Notes: generated from the letters alone by a model not told the origin. DNA of 41,462 nucleotides from Bacteroidales bacterium (GCA_021738485.1 JAIPBX010000017.1:1-41462); one strand, 5' to 3'; shown: positions 26,948 to 37,875, numbered from the stretch's first letter. Program-made: numbers and translations.

Positions 26948-27958
26948 TTACGCTGCCTTAGCCGGTTTATGGCCAAACCGTTTGGGTTTGAACCGGTTAT
27001 TAATTAATGGGGTTGCGGCATTCATCAGCAGAATGGCAAAAGAAACCCCTTCGGGGTAAGAGCCGAAAACACGTATTAAAATCGTGAGGACCCCTGCACC
27101 CACACCAAAAATAATTTGTCCTTTCGCAGATATTGGCGATGATACATAATCAGTAGCCATGTAAAAGACCCCTAGTATCAACCCCCCTGTAACCAGATGG
27201 AAAAAGGGATCGGCATACTGCGTGGGATTGGCAAACCACAGTATTGCCGCCAGTGCGAAAGAGGAACCGAGATAGGCCACGGGAATATGCCAGCTAATCA
27301 CTCTACGGAAAAGCAAATACAATCCCCCGATGACCAGGGCAATTGCCGATATCTCTCCCATAGAGCCCCCCATTTGGCCAAGCATCAGATCTGCATAATT
27401 GGACGTCTGAGAGAGTCCTTCCACGCCTTTTTCCTGCAATACGCCCAATGGCGTAGGGCCTGTCACAGTATCAAGTACTTTATCATCCACACCGGCAAAA
27501 GAAAAATATTCGCGCGATACGATGGGTTTGGGCCAGCGCGTCATTTCCACGGGGAAGGAAATCAGCATAAATACTCTTCCTACCAATGCCGGATTAAATG
27601 GGTTTTTCCCTAATCCTCCAAAAGACATCTTACCCATGCCGATGGCCACTAACGCTCCTACCACCATCATCCACCACGGGATGCTGGAAGGTACGTTGAA
27701 GGCCAACAATATTCCGGTTATAAGAGCCGACCCGTCATTTATGGTTATCGGGCCTTTAATAAGGTATCGCTGAATAAGATACTCAAAAAGATAGCAGGAC
27801 AACACTGCAATAAGGAACACCCGGAGAGCCCCCAATCCAAACATGTAAAATGAAACCAGCATGGCGGGAATCATAGCGATAACAACCATATACATGAGTT
27901 TGGGGATCGAAGTGTTCTGATGAACATGTGGTGAACCAGAGATAACTAATTTATCCAT
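26948..27958 (-). CDS. rnfD: Rnf electron transport complex subunit D
   Basis: SPHVHQNTSIPKLMYMVVIAMIPAML; GLGKNPFNPALVGRVFML; flavinylation-type TGPTPLGV. Confidence 0.95.
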   Translation of the reverse strand: MDKLVISGSPHVHQNTSIPKLMYMVVIAMIPAMLVSFYMFGLGALRVFLIAVLSCYLFEYLIQRYLIKGPITINDGSALITGILLAFNVPSSIPWWMMVVGALVAIGMGKMSFGGLGKNPFNPALVGRVFMLISFPVEMTRWPKPIVSREYFSFAGVDDKVLDTVTGPTPLGVLQEKGVEGLSQTSNYADLMLGQMGGSMGEISAIALVIGGLYLLFRRVISWHIPVAYLGSSFALAAILWFANPTQYADPFFHLVTGGLILGVFYMATDYVSSPISAKGQIIFGVGAGVLTILIRVFGSYPEGVSFAILLMNAATPLINNRFKPKRFGHKPAKAA

Positions 27959-27967
27959 ATTTTACTG

Positions 27968-29314
27968 TTAATTTCCTCGGTTTTTAATCATTTGACCTAC
28001 ATTGGGTTTTCCCACCCGTATATAATCCAGTAAGGGCCGGCCAGAGGGACATGTATAATGGCATGAACCACATTCGATGCAGTCCATGATAAGATTTTCC
28101 TCGGCTCTATCCCAAAGCTCTTTTTCGGCCAACTGAGCCAGGTAAAATGGCTCCAAACCCATAGGGCAGGCCTCGACGCATTTACCACAGCGGATACAGG
28201 TTTTCTGTGTTACGCGGGTAGCTTCTCCTTTGGGAAAAACGATAACTCCTGAGGTTCCTTTAACTATGGGAGCTTCAAGAGAGGTGAGGGCCTTACCCAT
28301 CATCGGACCCCCGTTAACTACTTTGCCCGTATCTTCCGGTAATCCACCCGCTTTGTCTATCAAATCCTGTACCGGCGTACCGATGCGCACCTGCAGGTTA
28401 CAAGGCTTCTCAAGGTTCTTCCCGGTAACCGTGACGACCCTGTCGACAAGCGGTTTATTCTTTTGGACAGCCTCATATACGGCATAGGCTGTGCCTACAT
28501 TATTGACGACACATCCCACTTCGATAGGCAGTTTTCCGGAGGGAACTTCCCGTCCCAAAAGCGCTTTAATGAGTTGCTTTTCTCCACCCTGCGGATACTT
28601 CACTTTTAAAGGCTGAACTTCTATATTCTCATACTGTGATGCTACCTCCGAAAGATATTTTATTGCATCCGGCTTGTTATTTTCTATCCCAATAAGAACT
28701 TTTTCGACACCCAGCCCCTTTTTCAGGAGTTCAATGCCAACCATAAGCTCCTCCCCTTTTTCAACCATCAGCCGATGATCGGAAGTCAGGAAGGGCTCAC
28801 ACTCTACGCCGTTGATAATCAGGTATTCGGCAGTTTTCCCTTCGGGAACTTTCAGCTTGACATGAGAAGGGAAAGTGGCTCCCCCCAGGCCCACAACACC
28901 TTTTTCCTGAATTTTGTCAATGATTTCCTGCTGCGAAGCCGTTATCTCCTTTTTTATTTCTTCGCTGGTATCGATATCTTCTTCCCATTCGTCGCCCTCT
29001 GACTGGATAGTGACTGCCAGGCGCTTATAGCCACTTGTATCGAGGACTTCATCCACTTTTTTTACTTTTCCCGATACCGAAGCATGCACATTCGCAGAGA
29101 TAAAGGCTTCTCCTTTGGCAATCAACTGGCCTGTTTTAACTTGTTCCCCTTTTTTTACCACAACTTTGGACGGTGCCCCCAGGTTCTGAGCCACCGGTAT
29201 ATTCACTGTTTTAGGAATAGGAAGAACTTCGATAGGTTTATCTGCCGATATTTTATATTCCTGGGGATGAATTCCACCCAGTTTAAAAGTTTTTAATGCT
29301 TTCATGGTATTCAT
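27968..29314 (-). CDS. rnfC: Rnf electron transport complex subunit C
   Basis: GGIHPQEYK; GVVGLGGATFPSHVKL; two 4Fe-4S motifs CIRCGKCVEACPMGL and CIECGSCHYTCPS. Confidence 0.95.
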   Translation of the reverse strand: MNTMKALKTFKLGGIHPQEYKISADKPIEVLPIPKTVNIPVAQNLGAPSKVVVKKGEQVKTGQLIAKGEAFISANVHASVSGKVKKVDEVLDTSGYKRLAVTIQSEGDEWEEDIDTSEEIKKEITASQQEIIDKIQEKGVVGLGGATFPSHVKLKVPEGKTAEYLIINGVECEPFLTSDHRLMVEKGEELMVGIELLKKGLGVEKVLIGIENNKPDAIKYLSEVASQYENIEVQPLKVKYPQGGEKQLIKALLGREVPSGKLPIEVGCVVNNVGTAYAVYEAVQKNKPLVDRVVTVTGKNLEKPCNLQVRIGTPVQDLIDKAGGLPEDTGKVVNGGPMMGKALTSLEAPIVKGTSGVIVFPKGEATRVTQKTCIRCGKCVEACPMGLEPFYLAQLAEKELWDRAEENLIMDCIECGSCHYTCPSGRPLLDYIRVGKPNVGQMIKNRGN

Positions 29315-29327
29315 TTTTTATACCCTT

Positions 29328-30386
29328 TTAACCTTCATTATCTTTACTCCTGGAACTATCCGGAGCATCCTTGTTATCTGAATTTGATTGCTGCCCGGAA
29401 CTGCCTTTTTGGGTATTTTTATCATCGGTTTTTGTTGTTTTGGTTACCTTAGCGGCTCCGGCCGTGGCTGCTTCCTTTTTTTCGGCTGTTGCCTTAGCAG
29501 CTTCTTTCTTTTTCGCCGTTTGCTTCTTCAGATTCTCTTTCGCTTTTTCCACGATCTTTTCACTCATCTCAGGGAAATTATCTTCAAGAATAGCATTTGT
29601 CGGACATATCGGAACACACAGTCTGCAGAGCTTACATTTTTTCGGATCTATGTAGGCCAGGTTATTTTCCATGGTAATCGCATCGAAAGGACAAGCCGTC
29701 ACGCATTTGCCACAACCAATACAAGCCACCTCACAATGTTTCTTTGCGGGGCCACCTTTTTCCGTATTGACGCAGGAAATATAAATCCGCTTGCCTTTCT
29801 TTCCCTGGGGGCGCAATTCTATAATATCCCGCGGGCAGGCTTCCACACAGGCATTACATGCCGTACAGTTTTCTTCTACTACTTCCGGGAGGCCTGTTAA
29901 CGGATTCATATGTATCGCATCAAAATCACAAGATTCTTCGCAATCCCCGCAACCCAAGCAGCCATTCGGACATCCGCTTTCACCGGCCGATAAAGCATGA
30001 GCAAACTGGCATGTGTTCGGACCGTCATACAGGACTTTTTGTGGTGCATTGGTTTTGGAGCCATTGCATCGTACCACTGCTACGTAAGGCTCTTGCTTCT
30101 CCGCCTCGAGCCCCATAATGCCGGCAATTTCTTCCATCACCTCATTGCCCCCTACGGGACAATTCATCCCCTCCAGCGTTTCATTCTTCACAATAGCTTC
30201 AGCAAATGCACGGCATCCTGCTAAACCACATCCACCGCAATTAGCAGCGGGAAGAGCTTCTTCCACCTCGTCAATACGAGGATCTTCAATGACCTTAAAT
30301 TTCCGGGCAATGAAATACAGGATAACAGCGGCTGCTGTCCCTAAGCCCGCCATTGAAACGACCGCATATATTACTACTTCTTCCAC
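29328..30386 (-). CDS. rnfB: Rnf electron transport complex subunit B with long Lys/Ala/Ser/Asp-rich tail
   Basis: ANCGGCGLAGCRAFAEAIV; multiple CxxCxxCxxxCP ferredoxin motifs; low-complexity C-terminus. Confidence 0.95.
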   Translation of the reverse strand: MEEVVIYAVVSMAGLGTAAAVILYFIARKFKVIEDPRIDEVEEALPAANCGGCGLAGCRAFAEAIVKNETLEGMNCPVGGNEVMEEIAGIMGLEAEKQEPYVAVVRCNGSKTNAPQKVLYDGPNTCQFAHALSAGESGCPNGCLGCGDCEESCDFDAIHMNPLTGLPEVVEENCTACNACVEACPRDIIELRPQGKKGKRIYISCVNTEKGGPAKKHCEVACIGCGKCVTACPFDAITMENNLAYIDPKKCKLCRLCVPICPTNAILEDNFPEMSEKIVEKAKENLKKQTAKKKEAAKATAEKKEAATAGAAKVTKTTKTDDKNTQKGSSGQQSNSDNKDAPDSSRSKDNEG

Positions 30387-30651
30387 GATATTTTCTTTTT
30401 TGTAGTTCTACCATTTACATGGAATTCTTCAAATAATTGCTGGACAAATGTAAAAACAAAAAATAAAGTTGTAAACGAAGCATCAACGTATTTAAACCAT
30501 CACATATATCTGATAAAGAGTTAAATATATGTTTAATCATTAATAAAAAATATAGCAAAACATTGTAAAATTCAGAGAATCAGAGAGCCATCAAAATAAT
30601 TTGGAATCTGTATAAATTAGGTAAGTATCAGTAATTTAGAATGGATTTCAT

Positions 30652-30682
30652 AAAAAAAGGCCGGAATTTCCGGCCTTTTTTT
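30652..30682. terminator. Bidirectional-looking terminator
   Basis: AAAAAAAGGCCGGAATTTCCGGCCTTTTTTTT, downstream of the T9SS gene (minus strand). Confidence 0.8.
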
Positions 30683-30714
30683 TATTGAAACAAAATATAT
30701 TTAAAACAAATGCT

Positions 30715-33078
30715 TTACCTGACAATGATTTTCTCGGCAAAGGCTTTGTTTTTCAGTTGAATCCTTAAAAAGTAAACTCCATTGGGAAGATTGGAGAGGT
30801 CAATGTTTTCACGGAGACTATTTCCCTGTTTGGAGAAGGTTTTTCTAAAGACTTCACTACCCGATGTATTTCTTATGGTAACCAGTGCATTTCCCGAAAG
30901 TTCAGAATCCAGGGCCATAGTGAATTCACCCTGACTAGGATTCGGGGTGATTGAAAGACCATCATTCTGAGCCGAAACAGTTTCCACATCCGTACAAACA
31001 TCAAAAGTAACCGTCACTTCATCCACTTCGTTCTCAGTACATGGTGACTGAGGCGAAGCCGTTAAAGTAAGGGTCACCTCCCCGTTACTAATGTCTTCAC
31101 TTCCCGGATTGTAAACAGTATTCGCCTGTGTCGGGTTTTCAAATTCACCGTCACCACTGGTACTCCATTGCACCATCGAAGCACTGCTTACTTCGGGGTC
31201 GGTAGTGTAGGAGGATGTGGTACAAATGGTTGTATCATTGCCGGCATTCACCTCAGGAAGGGGCACAATGGTTAGCTCCATAGAATCATCATCCTGCAGT
31301 CCTTCATCATATCCATATCCCGTTAAGGTAAGTGTGACATTTCCGTCTTCGATATCCTGATCACCACGTAGGTAGTTGACTTCCAATTCATCATTAGTGG
31401 GTACAAATTCCCCGTCGCCGGATGTTTCCCAGAGATGTTCATTGGTATATTGCGAGCTTGCTGCTCCGGTATTATACAAATTCGTTTGACAGATAACCGT
31501 GTCAGGACCAGCATCGACAACCGGTTCTTGTGGTTGCTCCAGGTTGAATGACACGATACGGGTTTTCCATGGACCCGTAATGTATTCGGAAGTAAACCAG
31601 AACGTTGTATCGTCCGATGGATCGACGCTCATGGTCGCATAGTCGCCCCAACGTTCAATCCCTGATTGCGAGGAGCTGCCTGCTATCACTTCAATCTCTT
31701 CCGTATTCATTTCCCCCAGGGGTGCATCAGCCGTACGGGCCACGTATCGAATGGAAGGATAGACTTCTTCCTCCCCCGATACCGAAAAGCCCAGGGCTAT
31801 ATCCCCGTTACCGTTCATGGCAATACTTCCAAGCCAACGATGCAACCCGTCATCAGGAGCATACGTAGATTGTTGATGAATCGTCCAATCCCCATCGGTA
31901 TTACGTACTTCATACCAACGGATGCCATGTTCTGCCTGAAAACTCGTCACTACCGCATGATTCATCACCATAGAGAGATGATCATCAAACTTCCTGAATT
32001 TCAAAGGATACATCATCTGACCGATAAAATCATCCAAACCTGTACTTGTATTCGGTTGGGGAACGTTCGTTGATGCCGTAGTGTAATTTTCAGGCTCAAG
32101 GCTGTGTTCAAGGGTTATATCTGAATTAGAAGGATTTTCCCAATCAATAGTAAATTCAAATATCTGAATTTCGCGGGGATTATTACTATTATGCACTATG
32201 TAGTGAGGGATAGAATCCGGTGGTGCAGGGCCATCAAAATCTGCCGGGAGAATTCCGTAGTACTGACTGCTGAGTTGAAAAAACTGTTGTTCAGCGTCCT
32301 CTTCACCGGCAAGCATGGCTTCCCGGTCAAAAGCGGCTACGCCTGCACCCTGGAAGTTGCCGGAAAACATGTTATACGTAGCCACATAAGCATCGGGCCA
32401 TACGCCTATCTTCGGATAATCGTTGAAATCATCGTATTCAAAAGCATAACGATAATATTCGCCTGTGGGATCGGATGTTTTAGAGACGGCTACAAGTTCG
32501 TAATACTGACCGTTAGAAGTTTCTACGGCAAACTGGCTGGCTACCCAACGCTCGGCCGCTTCATCATACACTACAATGGGATCACCATCATTGGACCCTG
32601 TCCAGGGGCCGATGAAACCATCCCACAATGTGGAGTTATCCGCCGGGCCATAAACGGTATTGCCTTCCTTATCGTAAATAGTAAATGACAGATTGATCAT
32701 CTGAAAATAAAAATCTTCGCCAACATCCCCTTCGGTATCGGGAGGATATACACCATTCAAATTTCCGGTTCCTTCAAAATTATGGATTGGGGCTCTCATT
32801 TCCCTTGATCCTTTGTCCTTTTGCACAACGGGGTCTTCAATATCCCGATTATCGTCCTTCTGTGGTGGAATAAACTCGTTTTGAATAATGTTGTCTTTCC
32901 AGCTTCTATTGCGCTCGGAGGGTTTGATAGGTTCCTTATCTCTTAGCGGCTCCGATACATCAAAGTAGGCCGCTTTTTTCACCTTGGTTACTTTAAAGGA
33001 AGTCTCTTCCTGGGCAAATAAAGCACTTCCTAAAAATAACATCATTCCAATTGTAAAAACTAATTTTCTCATAATCAT
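30715..33078 (-). CDS. Large secreted protein with T9SS type A sorting domain
   Basis: Signal peptide; two related repeats VDAGPDTVICQT...WETSGDGEF and VNAGNDTTICTT...WSTSGDGEF; C-terminal SITPNPSQGEFTM...LPNGVYFLRIQLKNKAFAEKIIVR. Confidence 0.88.
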   Translation of the reverse strand: MIMRKLVFTIGMMLFLGSALFAQEETSFKVTKVKKAAYFDVSEPLRDKEPIKPSERNRSWKDNIIQNEFIPPQKDDNRDIEDPVVQKDKGSREMRAPIHNFEGTGNLNGVYPPDTEGDVGEDFYFQMINLSFTIYDKEGNTVYGPADNSTLWDGFIGPWTGSNDGDPIVVYDEAAERWVASQFAVETSNGQYYELVAVSKTSDPTGEYYRYAFEYDDFNDYPKIGVWPDAYVATYNMFSGNFQGAGVAAFDREAMLAGEEDAEQQFFQLSSQYYGILPADFDGPAPPDSIPHYIVHNSNNPREIQIFEFTIDWENPSNSDITLEHSLEPENYTTASTNVPQPNTSTGLDDFIGQMMYPLKFRKFDDHLSMVMNHAVVTSFQAEHGIRWYEVRNTDGDWTIHQQSTYAPDDGLHRWLGSIAMNGNGDIALGFSVSGEEEVYPSIRYVARTADAPLGEMNTEEIEVIAGSSSQSGIERWGDYATMSVDPSDDTTFWFTSEYITGPWKTRIVSFNLEQPQEPVVDAGPDTVICQTNLYNTGAASSQYTNEHLWETSGDGEFVPTNDELEVNYLRGDQDIEDGNVTLTLTGYGYDEGLQDDDSMELTIVPLPEVNAGNDTTICTTSSYTTDPEVSSASMVQWSTSGDGEFENPTQANTVYNPGSEDISNGEVTLTLTASPQSPCTENEVDEVTVTFDVCTDVETVSAQNDGLSITPNPSQGEFTMALDSELSGNALVTIRNTSGSEVFRKTFSKQGNSLRENIDLSNLPNGVYFLRIQLKNKAFAEKIIVR

Positions 33079-33228
33079 GATTTAACTTATCTAATTTTTT
33101 GCATAACTTATTTTTTCTAACAGAAAAACATTTAATATGTTTATCGATTTGACAGACATTATTAAGTTTTAAATAGTTTCCTGAAAGAAGCTACAAATTT
33201 AAAATATTCAGGATTCTTATCATCAAGG

Positions 33229-35940
33229 TTAATTAAAATCGGCTGTAACTCCCAGCCTGAAAACTCTGGGCACCGGATAACGCAGGTAATCAACACCGGA
33301 AGGAATTTCAGGGTCAAGACCATTGTAATCGGTGACAGTAAATACGTTCCGGATGGAAGCATAAACTTTTAGATCAAATTTCTCATTGTATAGACCTTTT
33401 AAATCGTAGCTCAGGGTAATTCTGTCAAGTTTCAGGAATGAAGCATCTTCCAGGTAATAATCAGACAGCAGTTGTCTTTGATCGAAATGTGTATATCCGG
33501 TAGCGATATTTCTTAAGTATCCATTTTCATGGTAAAGTTTTGAATACGCAGAATGGTTTGAGGCCACATTATTGTATAAATAGTTGCCACTCCATATCCT
33601 TCCGGTGAGACTCAGATTGAACTTCCTGTATTTAAAATCTGTATAGAAGCCTATTGTAAAGTCCGGAGAAGCATTTTTATAAAGCTGTTTGTCATCTTCA
33701 TTTATAACCCCATTATCATCGTTGTCATCATATAATCCTTCAATAGGAGTGCCATCGGAAGAATACACCTGTTCGTAGAGATAGAACATACGAACCGGAT
33801 GGTCTGTTGTTTGAAGCATCACATTTTGTCCAACTCCTCCGATGATTGCTCCGGTAACTTTGCTGTAATCGTTATTACCATTGACAATCGATTCGATGGT
33901 GGTATTATGGGTTGTTAGGTTGATTCCCATATGCCAATGGATATCTTTTGTTTTCACCGGTAACCCATTGAGGGAAAACTCGAAACCCTTGTTAGTAATA
34001 CCGCCGCTGTTACTCCACCGATAATAAGTTTCGTTACCAAGCCATACCGGAAGCCTCACTAACATATTAGCGGTTTCACGGCTATACCAGTCTATAGTGC
34101 CATAAACCCTGCTTTCTGCCATACTGAACTCTATTCCTGCATTTAAGGAAGTCGTTACGGGCATCCTAAGATTCCTACTTAACGCTCCTTCACCACCATA
34201 TGGATTAAGGTTAATCCTGCCGCTCTTACCGTAACCCAATCGCACTTTCAACTTATCGAAAAAATCCGTGTTTCTGAAAAATGGCTCCCGGTCCGCGCGC
34301 CAGGCAAAAGAAGCGCCCGGATAACTTTGGTATTTGTTATCCTCTGCAAACCGGGAACTACCCTCGCGAGTATAAGCCAAACTCAAGAAGTAGCGATTTT
34401 TATAATCAAAATCGAGCATTCCAAACAAGGAAGTTCTCGTTTGTTCCACAATGCTATTTTGATCGCTTACAATTTCCTCATTATTACCATTATCAATATG
34501 ACGGATGATAGCGTGCTGTTCTCTTCTGTTTTCCTGATTGGAATATCCGGTTTTCAGATCGATGCTGGAGTGAATTTCTTTGAAATATTCGGAGTAATTG
34601 AGTGAACCCCGCCAGACCCGATCGGTTAGGCTAATCGAGTTATCTTTATCATACACAACTCCATTGCTCGGCGAAAACAATTCGGGCGGTATCCCGACCT
34701 TTTCGCTTTGATCATAGTCCATACCCCCGTAATGGAGATTCAACGAAATTTTCGGAAAAAAATGCATTTGGTATCGCAATCCCAGGCTGGTAAACAGGTA
34801 ATCTTCTGACAAGGTATTATTGATCCTATCGAGTTGTGCCAGTGGATTTTGAGGTGTTGGATAATCGGATTCAGAACCTTCCGAATAGCTGTAATACTCC
34901 CCTCCTGAAGTATGAATGGGCTGAGTGGGATTAAAAAGCAAGGCATTTTGCAGCGCTTCTACAGTGTTTGTATAGTCTCTGGTTGCACGCTGCCGATCCA
35001 TTTTAACACCTTTTACGTTGATATCCATCTCAAGATGATTATCGAGATAAGAAGGCCTCAGCCTTACACTGCCGCCGGTACGCTCAAGGGAAGTGTGTTT
35101 AAGCGTTCCCTCATTATTATCATAACCGATTGAAGCCCTGAATGGCATTGATAAGGAAGCAATATTCCCTGAAAATCCGATATGATGATTGTGGTGAAAG
35201 CTTCTTCTGAAAAGAGCATCCTGCCAATCGGTATTAGCATCGCCAAGGGCATTCAGCGCCTGTTCATTATCCGGATACTTTTCCTGTATAAGATCGCGGT
35301 AAGCAGGGCCATCCACTACCGGAACTGTCGAGGGATTTGTTCCAAATCCCAGCTCACCTTGATAGCGCACATGGATAGAAGAATCGACAGAGGGGGATTT
35401 TGTGGTGATAACAATAACACCGCTGGCTCCCCGCGAGCCATATTGCGTAGTGGCAGCAACATCTTTGAGTACATTGATTTGCCGGATGTCTTCACTATTC
35501 AGGAAGAGCAGAGGATTGTGTGTATCAGTGTAATATTTCGGATCAATGGGGACGCCATCAATGACATATAAAGGTGTGCTGAAGCCACTCAGGTTAGTGG
35601 CTCCCCGGATATTAAGCCGGGAATAACTTCCGGGAGAACCATCGCGGCGACTGATTCTCATGCCCAGGACTTTGCCTTTGATCATTTCTAAAGGGGATAG
35701 TAGAGCGCCGTGATTAAAATCGGAGGTGGAAAGCTGAACGGAAGAAGCGGTTTCGGAAGAAATTCTTCTTTGAAAATTATCCCCCGTTTTAAGCGTATCC
35801 TCCTTATTTTGGTAATGGTCAATACTGTCTTGTTCATCCATCGACCGGGAAAAGGGTTTGGAAATCTCACCGGGAGAACCAATCAATAAGCAACTTGAAA
35901 AAAATAACAGACTCAGGGAAAGCAGGGTTTTGCATTTCAT
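33229..35940 (-). CDS. SusC/RagA-type TonB-dependent receptor
   Basis: Plug GKVLGMRISRRDGSPGSYSRLNIRGATNLSGFSTPLYVIDGVPI...INVLKDVAATTQYGSRGASGVIVITTK; C-terminal DYNGLDPEIPSGVDYLRYPVPRVFRLGVTADF. Confidence 0.93.
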   Translation of the reverse strand: MKCKTLLSLSLLFFSSCLLIGSPGEISKPFSRSMDEQDSIDHYQNKEDTLKTGDNFQRRISSETASSVQLSTSDFNHGALLSPLEMIKGKVLGMRISRRDGSPGSYSRLNIRGATNLSGFSTPLYVIDGVPIDPKYYTDTHNPLLFLNSEDIRQINVLKDVAATTQYGSRGASGVIVITTKSPSVDSSIHVRYQGELGFGTNPSTVPVVDGPAYRDLIQEKYPDNEQALNALGDANTDWQDALFRRSFHHNHHIGFSGNIASLSMPFRASIGYDNNEGTLKHTSLERTGGSVRLRPSYLDNHLEMDINVKGVKMDRQRATRDYTNTVEALQNALLFNPTQPIHTSGGEYYSYSEGSESDYPTPQNPLAQLDRINNTLSEDYLFTSLGLRYQMHFFPKISLNLHYGGMDYDQSEKVGIPPELFSPSNGVVYDKDNSISLTDRVWRGSLNYSEYFKEIHSSIDLKTGYSNQENRREQHAIIRHIDNGNNEEIVSDQNSIVEQTRTSLFGMLDFDYKNRYFLSLAYTREGSSRFAEDNKYQSYPGASFAWRADREPFFRNTDFFDKLKVRLGYGKSGRINLNPYGGEGALSRNLRMPVTTSLNAGIEFSMAESRVYGTIDWYSRETANMLVRLPVWLGNETYYRWSNSGGITNKGFEFSLNGLPVKTKDIHWHMGINLTTHNTTIESIVNGNNDYSKVTGAIIGGVGQNVMLQTTDHPVRMFYLYEQVYSSDGTPIEGLYDDNDDNGVINEDDKQLYKNASPDFTIGFYTDFKYRKFNLSLTGRIWSGNYLYNNVASNHSAYSKLYHENGYLRNIATGYTHFDQRQLLSDYYLEDASFLKLDRITLSYDLKGLYNEKFDLKVYASIRNVFTVTDYNGLDPEIPSGVDYLRYPVPRVFRLGVTADFN

Positions 35941-36101
35941 AAATATAGATTTTGGGTATTAAATATCAATTTATGGCTTGCTGACACGTTTAACAAACTT
36001 ATAAAGAATTGAATGATTTGCAAAAGAACTTAAGGTGATTTGTAGTATAAACAGAAAAAGAAGCCTCACCATAATGATAACCTCAATTTCTTAATTTTCA
36101 C

Positions 36102-36109
36102 TATTTTTG
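36102..36109 (+). promoter_or_regulatory. Candidate -7 box upstream of ettA
   Basis: TATTTTTG about 22 bp before the ettA start; -33 element not clearly identified. Confidence 0.4.
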
Positions 36110-36131
36110 CATCTTTCAAAAGAAACACATT

Positions 36132-37820
36132 ATGGCAGAAGACAATAAAGTAATTTTTTCGATGGTGGATGTAAGCAAACAGACACCACAAGGGAAACAA
36201 ATTCTCAGGAATATTTACCTCTCTTTTTTTTATGGGGCTAAAATCGGCGTCTTAGGACTTAATGGTGCCGGCAAATCCACCCTGTTGCGAATCATAGCAG
36301 GTGAAGATGAACAGTACCAGGGGGAAGTACATTTTTCGCCCGGGTATTCGGTCGGGATGCTTTCCCAGGAACCTCAACTGGATGAAAACAAGAAGGTGAT
36401 AGATGTGGTTAAAGAAGGGGTACAGGAAACCGCCGACCTGCTAAAAGAATACGAGCAGATCAATGAAAAGTTTATGGATGAGGAAATCATGAACGACCCT
36501 GACAAAATGAATGCCCTCATCGAGAAACAAAGCAAAGTGCAGGAAGAGATTGATAGGCAGGGAGCGTGGGACCTTGACTCCAGGCTTGAGCAGGCGATGG
36601 ATGCCCTGCGCACGCCCGACGGCGATCAGCCCATAAGCGTTATCTCAGGAGGTGAAAGAAGACGTGTAGCCCTTTGCCGCCTTCTGCTGAAGGAACCTGA
36701 CATCCTGTTGCTCGACGAACCAACCAACCACCTGGATGCCGAATCGGTTCACTGGCTGGAACAACACCTCCAGCAATACAAAGGAACGGTGATTGCCGTG
36801 ACCCACGACAGATACTTCCTGGATAATGCGGCCGGCTGGATCCTGGAACTCGACAGGGGCGAAGGCATCCCCTTTAAAGGTAATTATTCATCATGGCTGG
36901 AGCAAAAAATGGAGCGGCTGCGCCAGGAAGAAAAGCAGGAGTCGAAACGCCAGAAGGCTTTAAACCGCGAGCTGGAATGGGCCAAAAAAGGGCCGAAAGG
37001 GCGCCAGAGCAAAGGGAAAGCCCGCCTGAACAACTATGAGACCATGATGGCGGAAGATATCAAAGAAAAAGAGAAAAAGGTGGAGATACCCATCCCTAAT
37101 GGGCCCCGTCTTGGAAAAGAAGTGATTGAAGCGGTAGACCTGGCCAAGGGATACGATGATCGCCTCCTTTTCGAGCATATGAATTTCAATCTTCCGCAAG
37201 CAGGAATTGTTGGCGTTATAGGGCCCAACGGTTCCGGGAAAACCACGCTGTTTCGCATGATTATGGGCGAAGAAGAGCCCGATGCCGGTGAGCTGAAGAT
37301 AGGTGATACCGTTAAGATTGGCTATGTCGACCAGCGCCATGCCGATATCGATCCCGACAAAACCGTTTATGAAGTGATAAGCGGTGGCCATGAAACGCTC
37401 GAAATCGGAGGTCTTTCCATTAATGCCCGCGCCTATGTCAGCCGCTTTAATTTTAGCGGCGCCGACCAACAAAAAAAAGTAGGTGTGTTGTCGGGAGGTG
37501 AGCGAAACCGGCTGCACCTGGCCATGACTTTAAAGACGGAGGCCAACGTCATGCTCCTCGACGAACCCACCAACGATATTGACGTGAACACCCTGCGGGC
37601 GCTGGAAGAAGGTATTGAGAATTTTGCAGGCTGTGCCGTAGTCGTCTCCCACGACCGCTGGTTCCTCGACCGAATTTGCACCCATATCCTGGCCTTCGAA
37701 GGCAATTCCACGGCGTATTTCTTTGAAGGTTCTTTCAGCGAATACGAAGAAAACCGACGCAAGCGCCTCGGTGGCGACATCATCCCCAAGCGGTTGAAAT
37801 ATAAGAAGCTGACGAGGTAA
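36132..37820 (+). CDS. ettA: Energy-dependent translational throttle protein EttA (ABC-F)
   Basis: Two ABC domains with GLNGAGKST / GPNGSGKTT, SGGERRRVALCR / SGGERNRLHLA; linker WAKKGPKGRQSKGKARLNNYE. Confidence 0.95.
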   Translation: MAEDNKVIFSMVDVSKQTPQGKQILRNIYLSFFYGAKIGVLGLNGAGKSTLLRIIAGEDEQYQGEVHFSPGYSVGMLSQEPQLDENKKVIDVVKEGVQETADLLKEYEQINEKFMDEEIMNDPDKMNALIEKQSKVQEEIDRQGAWDLDSRLEQAMDALRTPDGDQPISVISGGERRRVALCRLLLKEPDILLLDEPTNHLDAESVHWLEQHLQQYKGTVIAVTHDRYFLDNAAGWILELDRGEGIPFKGNYSSWLEQKMERLRQEEKQESKRQKALNRELEWAKKGPKGRQSKGKARLNNYETMMAEDIKEKEKKVEIPIPNGPRLGKEVIEAVDLAKGYDDRLLFEHMNFNLPQAGIVGVIGPNGSGKTTLFRMIMGEEEPDAGELKIGDTVKIGYVDQRHADIDPDKTVYEVISGGHETLEIGGLSINARAYVSRFNFSGADQQKKVGVLSGGERNRLHLAMTLKTEANVMLLDEPTNDIDVNTLRALEEGIENFAGCAVVVSHDRWFLDRICTHILAFEGNSTAYFFEGSFSEYEENRRKRLGGDIIPKRLKYKKLTR

Positions 37821-37875
37821 GATAAGCGTTTTAGACGGCTTGTTTGTTGTTTAAGATAGTGGAAGGTGCTGTTAT

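Noticed and set aside
36374-37789. Minus-strand ORFs of 74-185 aa inside ettA
   Set aside because: Antisense shadows created by ettA codon usage; no recognisable domain.
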